Shown: piece after piece, positions 1-6,972 of the stretch
Layout of the letters: the number at the start of each line of letters is the position of its first letter
Position numbering within the stretch: position 1 is the stretch's first letter
Assembly: GCA_934489915.1 (NCBI GenBank)
Contig: CAKSSZ010000057.1
Coordinates: 1 to 8,238, forward strand
From: an uncultured Clostridia bacterium
Lineage (GTDB): Bacteria; Bacillota; Clostridia; HGM11514
Length of the DNA: 8,238 nucleotides
Direction of reading: 5' to 3'
The notes under the pieces: generated by a model
Told to the model about the DNA's origin: nothing
What the model saw: the letters and a program-made list of their open reading frames with translations, nothing else
The model's database searches: none
Made by a program: the position numbers and the translations under genes

Positions 1-3000
1 GTTCAAAGGTGGTTTCAGTCACGCCGGACACAATGCCACGGTTTGCCATTGCCTGAATTTCTTTTGCCGCCCAATGACCGATAACATCAGAGAACTTGCT
101 GCCCTGAGGCTGCTGTTCGGGCTGATTCGGTCGATTGGTGGTACCGGAACTTTGCCCGCCGCCGGAAGGAACGGTAGTAGTTCCGCCGCCGGGATTTACC
201 GGTGTGTGGGTGGGAGTCGGCGTTGGGGTTGCGGCCATGGTATAAAGCACGATTTCACCCAGTTTACTTGTTTTAATTTTAATTCCGTCGCTTTCATACT
301 TCTCTCTGGTATAACCGCCGGAGCCGGAAATTGTCGTAATAGACGTACCGTTTACATACCCTGCGGCCTTTCTGAGAGCGCCCTTCACTGTCAGTTCAAT
401 ATTCATGCTTGCGTTGATTGCTTCCTCTGTCAGCCGCAGCGCAGTCACCTTCTCGCCGACAACCGGCACGCTTGCCGCTTCCTTTTCACCAAACACATTG
501 ACGGAAACAAACCCGCTCCCTTGGATTACAGTCCCCTTCGGAATTGTCAGTGTTGCCGGCTGCTTTGTGCCGTCCACGGTAACAAACCCGCTCACTTCAA
601 TCTGCGGCAGCGACTTTCCGGTTTCCAGCTTTAACACTGCACTGTCAGTTACCGTAAAGTTCTTATCCGTCATGAAGGAATAAATCGGGAGAACGCCTGC
701 AACCTCACCGTCTGTCTGATTGACTGCTTCTTTGAATTTTGCAATCTCGTCCTTTACTAAAATAACCGTATCCATATCTGCCGTTTTTGCATTTTCAACA
801 ACAGATTTCAGCCTGTTATAGGCTTCTTCCGGAATCTGACCAAATTGCTCGCCGATTTCGACCAGCTCCAGCAGCTCCTTTGCCTCTGCCAGCTGTTCCT
901 CTAAGGCGTCCGTCAAATCTTCAATCCGGTCGGTGTTAACCGAGTCAGACAGAATCGTTTCGCCGTGCAAGCTGCGTTCATCATAAACAGTCAGCTCTGC
1001 ATAAACATACTTGCCTTTCAGGCTATCATCAAGCGGCAAAACTCTGTCGTGTCTGTCACGGATCAGAGTATATTCTCCGCCCTTCGTATCTGCAACATAC
1101 CAATTGATTTTTGTAAAGCCCTCGCGGTCGGCGTCGGCATCTGCAAACCGGTAGCCTAAGCGAATTCCGTCATCCGCTTTGGTCAGCACCGGAGCAGAGG
1201 CAGTGGGTGCGCTCCCGCCCACAGCCGATGTCAAACCAATCCCTTCTGTACGAATGGTTTTAAATCCGGGTACGCTTTTTTGAATTTCCTTTAATCCTGC
1301 TTCTGTCAGAGAAAAATCTTTACCGTATTCTTTAAAATAGCTCTTGGTCTGATCATTGATGCCGGCAGAATAATTGGCTCCCTTTTTGGGCGCTTCATAG
1401 CCAACCTTGGTGCCAAACAGTGCGTTCCCGCCAAAATAATTCACATAAGCAGGTGCATTCTTCTCTGCAAACGCAGTGATTTTGTCCGCATCTGCGGTAC
1501 CCCGCTTCGGGGTCAGACCCTCAATTTGCTGGAAAAGTTCCAGGGAGAAATCCTGAAATACCTGTCCCCACTGCGTATTTTTGTATGTTTCCTGCCAGAG
1601 GGTATTGCCCATAAAATCCTTCCCTCGGTTAGCCGTCCAAGCACCCCACTGCACAGGCGCTCCCGTATCGGTAATTTCCTTTTCCACGATCTTCAGATAA
1701 TGCAGACTGGGTGCAATTACCTGAAAATACCCGGCCTGAGGAGTATCGATAAACAGGTTATTTTCAAGTCTTCCGTAATTTCCGTGGAAGGTTTTAAACG
1801 CCATATCGCCGGCCTTATAAAAAATGTTATTTGCCAGGTACGGGCCGGAACCGCCGTCATCTACAAACACGCCCTGGGTACCGTAGCCGCCGTACTCGTT
1901 TCCGATATGATGAATATAATTGTGAATCACTTGATTGCCCAGGGTGGTAATATCCCTGCCCCAATAGATGGCGCCGTTATCTGAAGAAACCTGAACCGCA
2001 TTGTAGATTTCGTTATCATGTACGGAAACATTATTAATTTTTGCCATACGAAGCGCAATCCCGCCGCAGTCATAAATCTCGTTGTTGGCAATTTCCATTC
2101 CACAGGAGTAATCAATCATCACAGCATATGCGGTTGCCTGAGGCACTCTGGCGGTGCCGTGGATCCGGTTGTTGATGATTTTGTTCCCGTCCGGAATCAG
2201 TTTTTCACGGTTTTCATCGAAGGAAGCCAACCGGATTCCGTTGATGGCCGTTCCGTAAACATGGTTGTTTTCAATCACAATATCGGTTCCGATTGCATAA
2301 ATTCCGTTTGCGCCTACATTAGAAACGGTACAACCGTCTACCGTAATGTGGCTTCCGTTCAGTTCCAGCGCATTCAGCTTGCTGTATGAAAAATCAATGT
2401 CCTTAAGCGTGATATAAGACGCGTCGGTGATTTTTACAAGCCGGTCTTCCAACTGAGAGACTACCATTTCCGAATTTTGAAGGTCGTCTGTAATCGGGTA
2501 GAAATACAGCATTTTATTGGTGCGGTCAATATAATATTCTCCCGGAACGTCAATTTCATCCAAAATGTTCATGAAGAAGAATTTTCCGTATTTTGTAGTC
2601 GGCAGATAACTTGCCGCACCGCTTTTGGTGGTCAGCTTATTCTTCTCAGCGTCCAGAGAACCCACACGGGCAAAGCTGACATGCCATTCATACCCCAGGC
2701 CGCCCTTGATGTACATGGTGTTTACCGCATCCTCATCCCACAGCTTTGCACGGTTGGTAGGATCGCTATAGCCTAAGGTGATAGGCTGATTCAGATTACT
2801 GCCCTCTACGGAAGTGATTCTGACATAAGCGTCTGTCTTTTCGTCATTCGGCCAGCGTGCCATGGTCATAGCGCTGCCGTTCATGAAAAATTCAGGAACC
2901 CAGGAATGCTCCGTATCCTTATCTGCTATTTCATACAGATTTTTCGCTCCTGCTGCCCCCAGGTCAACCTGCATAAGCTTGGTTTTTGCGTAAGGGTCGA

Positions 3001-4810
3001 TGATTCTGTTTAAAACTTTCTCATCCGTCACCTTTTGAACCGCATTGGGATCCAAGGTAACGCCGCCGTTGAATTTTGCACGCTCACCGGGGTAGGAAGC
3101 AATAACAATCGGCGAGGTTTCCGTTCCGGTATTTGCGGAATCAAACGCAAGCGACGATGTTCTGTGATATGTGCCGCCCCTTAAGTAAATGGTGATGGTA
3201 CCCTCGTCGAGAAGGTTGTTATCCTTCAGTCTTTTCACCTCATTAAGAGCCTCTTCCGGGGTCTTAAAGGGGTGATCTATGGTACCATCGGGGGTTTCGG
3301 AGCCTTCAGGCGAAACATAAAGCGTTACACCGCCTTCCTCCGAAGCTTTTACCGCTACCGCAAGAGTTGCCTCTTTATTTTCGATATTAACCGAAACGGT
3401 CTTTTTGCTTTTCAGCTCTACCGGGCTGCCGTCATAGGTAACGGACTCAATTTCAAAGCCCTTTGCAGCCGTGATGATTGCCTTATCAGCAGCGCCGACA
3501 GTAGGCACGGTTTTGCTTTCTGTGTAGGTTTCCCCGCCATATGTAACGGAGGCATTTCCGCCGGAAATTGCAATGGATAACTGATAAAAATTGCCCTGCC
3601 GATAGGTTGCCGTAATCGTACCGTTTGCTTTGACCGCTTCCAGATCAAATTCATAAACGGATTTTCCCGCTCCCTCTGTCAGTTCCGTCGGTTCTCCGCC
3701 TTCTTCCGTATAGGTAAGAGTATCAATCAGCGCATTTTCAGGCGCCTTCACCGCTACCTTTGCATTTCGTTTATCCTCCACTGCAAAGGCTGTGCCGGAC
3801 TTTACAGTCACCCGATCATTATCCAACCCAAAGTTCAGGCTTTCACTGGAAACGATTATGGTTCCCTCGCCAATTTCAGATTTAATTGCATGATAGGAAA
3901 CTGTTTCATCAAAGCTTACGCCGGTAAGATAAATTTTCCCGCCGGTATCACCGGAATAATTATCGATCCCCGGTTTCACAAAGATCAATCTTCTCATAAT
4001 CAGCCAATCGCTGTCTTCGGTCTTGATCTCTCCGGCTCCGTCCTTATCATACACCGATGTAATCGTCAGCGCATCCTTCCCCTTATAGCAAACAGAGTCT
4101 TGCCCGGCGGGCATTCTTGCGTTAATTTTGTTAATCTGGAGCGGTGCCCAGGAATTGTTAATCAGCACTTGTCTGCTGGTGTTGGTGTGCAAATAGCCTG
4201 TGTCCACCGTCAGCTGTTCAATCTGGATATCCACGTTTTTATCCGTATGGGTATTTTTAAAATACACATTAGGGCGATAGGTTCTGCCAATCGCCGCTTT
4301 ACACAAGGCGCCGTCACCCGCTTCTCTCCACAGATGCATTGTATCGCTTCTGGAATTTACCCGGGTCAGATCATAGCCATACTGGGAAACCGCCGGATCT
4401 GTTCCGGTTCCGGCAGTCTTTCTTATAATCAGCTTGTTTTCCGAATCCTGGGCGTTATTGTTGACGCCGCCAACACTGGTCACAACACCGTTTTCCATTA
4501 AAACCTTCGGTGTTTCACGGGTCAGGCTCTGCGCCTTCCCTTCAAATACCACCTCATATGTGTTAGCTTGCGCTACGGTTGCTTGATTGTCGGTCACCGT
4601 TACCTCTGCCCCGTCCACCGTAAAGGATTTCACCTCGTTTGCCGCACCAGGAACAAAGGTAAAGGTTACGCCGTCGCTGCCCTTTTCCACTGTAACCGTC
4701 CCGTTGCCGTAAACGGTTCCTGTGATTTCTCCTTCTGCCATTGCCGGCAAAGCTGTAAAGCAGGATAAAATCATCATACAAGCCAGCAAAATTGATAATG
4801 CTTTTTTCAT
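1..4810 (-). CDS. Giant secreted SLH-anchored right-handed beta-helix protein, probable surface carbohydrate-active enzyme (3' end outside window)
   Basis: The frame is open from ATG at 4810 to the window edge (1603 residues, no stop). A signal peptide (MKKALSILLAC..., likely cleaved AMA|EGE after residue 25) leads into a module shared with the upstream gene (about 24-288; diverged homology to ~370), then beta-rich InlB-B-like repeats to ~495. Residues ~497-1185 are a right-handed parallel beta-helix: LYVSPEGSETPDGT with HPFKT at the start, a FMNGSAMTMARWPN motif, PGEYYIDR, many N-rich rungs, DNGAIYWGRD (944-953), DDGGSGPY (from 984) and a closing PGFKTIRTEGIGL. This set of motifs recalls GH141-type proteins (fucosidase/xylanase, RG-II or xylan), from memory only; an atypical pectinase is possible. 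After it come an A9/AIR9-like domain (~1204-1285), a helical FIVAR-like stretch (~1290-1364), a beta domain, a Pro/Thr/Gly linker (~1525-1571) and an SLH repeat (KFSDVIGHWAAKEI, from 1572) cut by the edge. SLH domains bind pyruvylated wall polymers, so surface display is expected. Substrate is unproven. The gene is probably cotranscribed with the gene 21 nt upstream. Confidence 0.88.
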   Translation of the reverse strand, partial: MKKALSILLACMMILSCFTALPAMAEGEITGTVYGNGTVTVEKGSDGVTFTFVPGAANEVKSFTVDGAEVTVTDNQATVAQANTYEVVFEGKAQSLTRETPKVLMENGVVTSVGGVNNNAQDSENKLIIRKTAGTGTDPAVSQYGYDLTRVNSRSDTMHLWREAGDGALCKAAIGRTYRPNVYFKNTHTDKNVDIQIEQLTVDTGYLHTNTSRQVLINNSWAPLQINKINARMPAGQDSVCYKGKDALTITSVYDKDGAGEIKTEDSDWLIMRRLIFVKPGIDNYSGDTGGKIYLTGVSFDETVSYHAIKSEIGEGTIIVSSESLNFGLDNDRVTVKSGTAFAVEDKRNAKVAVKAPENALIDTLTYTEEGGEPTELTEGAGKSVYEFDLEAVKANGTITATYRQGNFYQLSIAISGGNASVTYGGETYTESKTVPTVGAADKAIITAAKGFEIESVTYDGSPVELKSKKTVSVNIENKEATLAVAVKASEEGGVTLYVSPEGSETPDGTIDHPFKTPEEALNEVKRLKDNNLLDEGTITIYLRGGTYHRTSSLAFDSANTGTETSPIVIASYPGERAKFNGGVTLDPNAVQKVTDEKVLNRIIDPYAKTKLMQVDLGAAGAKNLYEIADKDTEHSWVPEFFMNGSAMTMARWPNDEKTDAYVRITSVEGSNLNQPITLGYSDPTNRAKLWDEDAVNTMYIKGGLGYEWHVSFARVGSLDAEKNKLTTKSGAASYLPTTKYGKFFFMNILDEIDVPGEYYIDRTNKMLYFYPITDDLQNSEMVVSQLEDRLVKITDASYITLKDIDFSYSKLNALELNGSHITVDGCTVSNVGANGIYAIGTDIVIENNHVYGTAINGIRLASFDENREKLIPDGNKIINNRIHGTARVPQATAYAVMIDYSCGMEIANNEIYDCGGIALRMAKINNVSVHDNEIYNAVQVSSDNGAIYWGRDITTLGNQVIHNYIHHIGNEYGGYGTQGVFVDDGGSGPYLANNIFYKAGDMAFKTFHGNYGRLENNLFIDTPQAGYFQVIAPSLHYLKIVEKEITDTGAPVQWGAWTANRGKDFMGNTLWQETYKNTQWGQVFQDFSLELFQQIEGLTPKRGTADADKITAFAEKNAPAYVNYFGGNALFGTKVGYEAPKKGANYSAGINDQTKSYFKEYGKDFSLTEAGLKEIQKSVPGFKTIRTEGIGLTSAVGGSAPTASAPVLTKADDGIRLGYRFADADADREGFTKINWYVADTKGGEYTLIRDRHDRVLPLDDSLKGKYVYAELTVYDERSLHGETILSDSVNTDRIEDLTDALEEQLAEAKELLELVEIGEQFGQIPEEAYNRLKSVVENAKTADMDTVILVKDEIAKFKEAVNQTDGEVAGVLPIYSFMTDKNFTVTDSAVLKLETGKSLPQIEVSGFVTVDGTKQPATLTIPKGTVIQGSGFVSVNVFGEKEAASVPVVGEKVTALRLTEEAINASMNIELTVKGALRKAAGYVNGTSITTISGSGGYTREKYESDGIKIKTSKLGEIVLYTMAATPTPTPTHTPVNPGGGTTTVPSGGGQSSGTTNRPNQPEQQPQGSKFSDVIGHWAAKEIQAMANRGIVSGVTETTFE
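3946..4744. repeat. Direct repeat, copy 1 (inside the SLH protein gene)
   Basis: This 799-bp block matches 5962-6760 at a constant offset of 2016 bases. By eye, positions 3946-4582 are identical to the second copy (637 bp). The remainder has six substitutions, at 4583, 4592, 4610, 4649, 4706 and 4733, all at third codon positions and all silent. The upper boundary falls at the AMA signal-peptidase site; the signal peptide beyond it is unrelated and nine bases longer. Below 3946 the reading frames stay alignable without gaps to about 3780, but the proteins are strongly diverged. Confidence 0.97.
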
Positions 4811-4831
4811 CTCTATCTCCTTTCCCTTCTG
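4811..4831 (-). promoter_or_regulatory. Intergenic RBS of the SLH protein gene
   Basis: Only 21 nt separate the TAA of the 661-residue protein gene from the ATG at 4810. Read on the minus strand they contain AAAGGAGA, with the GGAG core at 4817-4820 and six bases between it and the ATG. There is no room for a separate promoter or terminator, which supports cotranscription of the two secreted proteins. The site also fixes the start at 4810, because the encoded protein then begins with a well-formed signal peptide. Confidence 0.75.
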
Positions 4832-6817
4832 TTATTCCGCTGCGGTCAGCGTAAAGGAATCGCCGTCTAAGCGCTCTGTCACCTCATCTGCTCCGTTGTC
4901 ATAGGTAACAAACGGAATAAATTGATATTTGCTGCCAACCTTCATTGCGTCCCCGAATACCCGGATCCCAAATGCGCCGCTGGTCAGCAGGGTATTGTCC
5001 ACATTATAGGCATTGAGTGCCAGCTCGTTTCCTTCCTCGTTTTTCAAAAAGATTCCTGCGCCCTTTGCCGTCCCTGTAATTTTTACGTAAACGACAGCAG
5101 CAGGCTGATTTTCATAGGTTGCGTTTGCAATCACACTTGTTGCTGCAACGGCAGGCTGATTCTCCGCCGCAGTAATGGGTTGATAGTAAAGTGTACGGGG
5201 AGTGCCTTCGATTTCATATTTCGCCCCGCTTTTTTTCTGAACATAAACCTGTTTAACCCCAACGCTGCTTTCCGAGAGCTTCACACTGTGAACCAGTGCA
5301 TCGTCCAAATAGACCGAGTAAGAAGTTCCGCTGGTTGTAATCTTAATTGTATGAGAACCGGTAGATCTGGGTCGGGTTGTTTCCTTGTCTCCCAGCTCTT
5401 GCGTCCCGTCTAATGCATTGAATTGATACGTCCCGTCAGCATAAAACTTAACATATTCTCTCAAATGATTGTCCCCATCCTTAAACGCCACCAAACCGCC
5501 TGTTACACCGTTATCAAAAAATGTAAAGGTTACGGTGCCGTTCTGATAAGGCGTCAGGGTGGAAACCAAGGTTTCCTTCGCATATGCGTCATTTGAAAAA
5601 TCAATTGTTTCGCTATATTCCTCGGGAATTACGATAACGTCTTGGTAGGTTACCGCAACGGTACCGTTTTCGGAAACATAAGGAATGGTGTAAACGCCGT
5701 CTGCCGCTGTCAAAGCAGTACCGTTCCATTCCACTTTCTCTACCGCTTTTCCTTCGGGTGCGGTAACAATAAAGGTTGCCGGGCGGTTATCCTCCACTGC
5801 CAGCGCAACGCCGTTCTTTACCGATACGTTGTTATTATCTGTTCCAAAATTCAGGCTTTCGCTGGAAAAACGCATGGAACCTTCGCCGATATCGGCAGTC
5901 ACCGTATGATAAGAAGTCGTTTCATCAAAGCTTACGCCCTGGAGGTAAATTTTTCCTCCGATATCACCGGAATAATTATCGATCCCCGGTTTCACAAAGA
6001 TCAATCTTCTCATAATCAGCCAATCGCTGTCTTCGGTCTTGATCTCTCCGGCTCCGTCCTTATCATACACCGATGTAATCGTCAGCGCATCCTTCCCCTT
6101 ATAGCAAACAGAGTCTTGCCCGGCGGGCATTCTTGCGTTAATTTTGTTAATCTGGAGCGGTGCCCAGGAATTGTTAATCAGCACTTGTCTGCTGGTGTTG
6201 GTGTGCAAATAGCCTGTGTCCACCGTCAGCTGTTCAATCTGGATATCCACGTTTTTATCCGTATGGGTATTTTTAAAATACACATTAGGGCGATAGGTTC
6301 TGCCAATCGCCGCTTTACACAAGGCGCCGTCACCCGCTTCTCTCCACAGATGCATTGTATCGCTTCTGGAATTTACCCGGGTCAGATCATAGCCATACTG
6401 GGAAACCGCCGGATCTGTTCCGGTTCCGGCAGTCTTTCTTATAATCAGCTTGTTTTCCGAATCCTGGGCGTTATTGTTGACGCCGCCAACACTGGTCACA
6501 ACACCGTTTTCCATTAAAACCTTCGGTGTTTCACGGGTCAGGCTCTGCGCCTTCCCTTCAAATACCACCTCATATGTGTTAGCTTGCGCTACGGTTGCCT
6601 GATTGTCAGTCACCGTTACCTCTGCTCCGTCCACCGTAAAGGATTTCACCTCGTTTGCCGCACCGGGAACAAAGGTAAAGGTTACGCCGTCGCTGCCCTT
6701 TTCCACTGTAACCGTCCCGTTTCCGTAAACGGTTCCTGTGATTTCTCCCTCTGCCATTGCTGTCATCTGAACAAAAAGCAACAGCGCAAGAAAAATTACG
6801 CAAAGTTTTTTCATCAT
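4832..6817 (-). CDS. Secreted 661-residue multidomain protein sharing its N-terminal module with the SLH protein; possible glycan-binding partner
   Basis: Exported soluble protein; I do not recognise a named family. A signal peptide (MMKKLCVIFLALLLFVQ..., likely cleaved AMA|EGE after residue 22) precedes a small InlB-B-repeat-like beta domain (~23-90: GTVYGNGTVTVEKG). An unrecognised beta-rich segment follows (~95-310, with Cys167 and Cys238), and then a second InlB-B-like repeat (~340-392, TAPEGKAVEKVEWNG). Residues ~403-540 look like a concanavalin/LamG-type sandwich (FYADGTYQFNALDGT, then SHTIKITTSGTSYSVYLDD). A C-terminal beta domain (~541-661) ends at ...SFTLTAAE. Residues 20-285 are identical to the downstream SLH protein, and the next ~60 are clearly homologous. 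There is no SLH, sortase or lipobox signal, so release into the medium or retention by binding is expected. No catalytic motif is visible; a carbohydrate-binding role is inferred from the domain types and neighbours. The first ATG is chosen because it lies 8 nt from GGAGG; a second ATG follows directly. Confidence 0.85.
   Translation of the reverse strand: MMKKLCVIFLALLLFVQMTAMAEGEITGTVYGNGTVTVEKGSDGVTFTFVPGAANEVKSFTVDGAEVTVTDNQATVAQANTYEVVFEGKAQSLTRETPKVLMENGVVTSVGGVNNNAQDSENKLIIRKTAGTGTDPAVSQYGYDLTRVNSRSDTMHLWREAGDGALCKAAIGRTYRPNVYFKNTHTDKNVDIQIEQLTVDTGYLHTNTSRQVLINNSWAPLQINKINARMPAGQDSVCYKGKDALTITSVYDKDGAGEIKTEDSDWLIMRRLIFVKPGIDNYSGDIGGKIYLQGVSFDETTSYHTVTADIGEGSMRFSSESLNFGTDNNNVSVKNGVALAVEDNRPATFIVTAPEGKAVEKVEWNGTALTAADGVYTIPYVSENGTVAVTYQDVIVIPEEYSETIDFSNDAYAKETLVSTLTPYQNGTVTFTFFDNGVTGGLVAFKDGDNHLREYVKFYADGTYQFNALDGTQELGDKETTRPRSTGSHTIKITTSGTSYSVYLDDALVHSVKLSESSVGVKQVYVQKKSGAKYEIEGTPRTLYYQPITAAENQPAVAATSVIANATYENQPAAVVYVKITGTAKGAGIFLKNEEGNELALNAYNVDNTLLTSGAFGIRVFGDAMKVGSKYQFIPFVTYDNGADEVTERLDGDSFTLTAAE
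5962..6760. repeat. Direct repeat, copy 2 (inside the 661-residue protein gene)
   Basis: This is the second copy of the 799-bp block, in the same orientation and reading frame as 3946-4744. It encodes residues 20-285 of the 661-residue protein. Substitutions relative to copy 1 are at 6599, 6608, 6626, 6665, 6722 and 6749. The first amino-acid difference past the block is Ile286 here against Thr in the SLH protein. Confidence 0.97.
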
Positions 6818-6825
6818 TTTCTTTC

Positions 6826-6830
6826 CCTCC
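6826..6830 (-). promoter_or_regulatory. RBS of the 661-residue secreted protein gene
   Basis: On the minus strand the leader reads TTAGGAGGGAAAGAAA before the ATG. The GGAGG core sits 8 nt from the ATG at 6817 and 11 nt from the next in-frame ATG (6814), which favours the first one. This is a near-perfect Shine-Dalgarno sequence of the kind usual in Bacillota. Confidence 0.8.
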
Positions 6831-6862
6831 TAAAAAATATTTAAAAACCACCTTCCAACTCC

Positions 6863-6893
6863 ATTGTAAACTATGCCCCAAGGGAAATGTCAA
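6863..6893 (-). promoter_or_regulatory. Candidate sigma-A promoter for the two-gene secreted-protein operon
   Basis: On the minus strand a perfect TTGACA (-35, 6888-6893) is followed after 19 nt by TACAAT (-10, 6863-6868), a one-mismatch match to TATAAT. The spacer is longer than the usual 17, so the promoter may be weak or need an activator. AT-rich sequence with A and T runs lies just upstream (about 6894-6926) and could act as an UP element, though it partly coincides with the preceding terminator's T-run. The predicted transcript would have a leader of roughly 40 nt. I see no confident operator. Confidence 0.55.
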
Positions 6894-6920
6894 TAGATTT
6901 TTCAAAAAATTTTTCCCTAT

Positions 6921-6955
6921 AAAAAACCGGCTGTTCGGAAAATCCGAACAGCCGG
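6921..6955 (-). terminator. Intrinsic terminator of the kduI-kduD operon
   Basis: A perfect 13-bp stem (CCGGCTGTTCGGA at 6927-6939 against its reverse complement at 6943-6955) encloses a 3-nt loop. On the minus strand it is followed by six T residues (6921-6926). It starts 17 nt after the KduD stop codon and so ends that transcript, separating it from the secreted-protein operon. On the plus strand no T-run follows the stem, so it is unidirectional. Confidence 0.95.
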
Positions 6956-6972
6956 ACACACGGTGTTGCTTC

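Noticed and set aside
74..634. Plus-strand open frame of 186 codons
   Set aside because: It is antisense to the linker and SLH region of the giant protein. The minus-strand frame gives a clear SLH motif, so the plus frame is a shadow.
3890..4501. Plus-strand open frame of 203 codons
   Set aside because: It is antisense to the identical repeat copy in the SLH protein gene; the Cys/His/Ile-rich composition is typical of a reverse-frame shadow.
5642..6517. Plus-strand open frame of 291 codons
   Set aside because: It lies antisense to the 661-residue protein gene. Its long C-terminal half is the same peptide as the plus-strand frame at 3890-4501 only because both are antisense to the duplicated block. 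It has no signal peptide or recognisable motif.
6870..6875. CATAGT as an alternative -10 box
   Set aside because: It is only 12 nt from the TTGACA, too close for a sigma-A promoter; TACAAT further downstream fits better.
6876..6884. CCC-AA-GGG inverted repeat in the promoter spacer as an operator
   Set aside because: The arms are only three bases each, too short to call; it also does not resemble a cre site.
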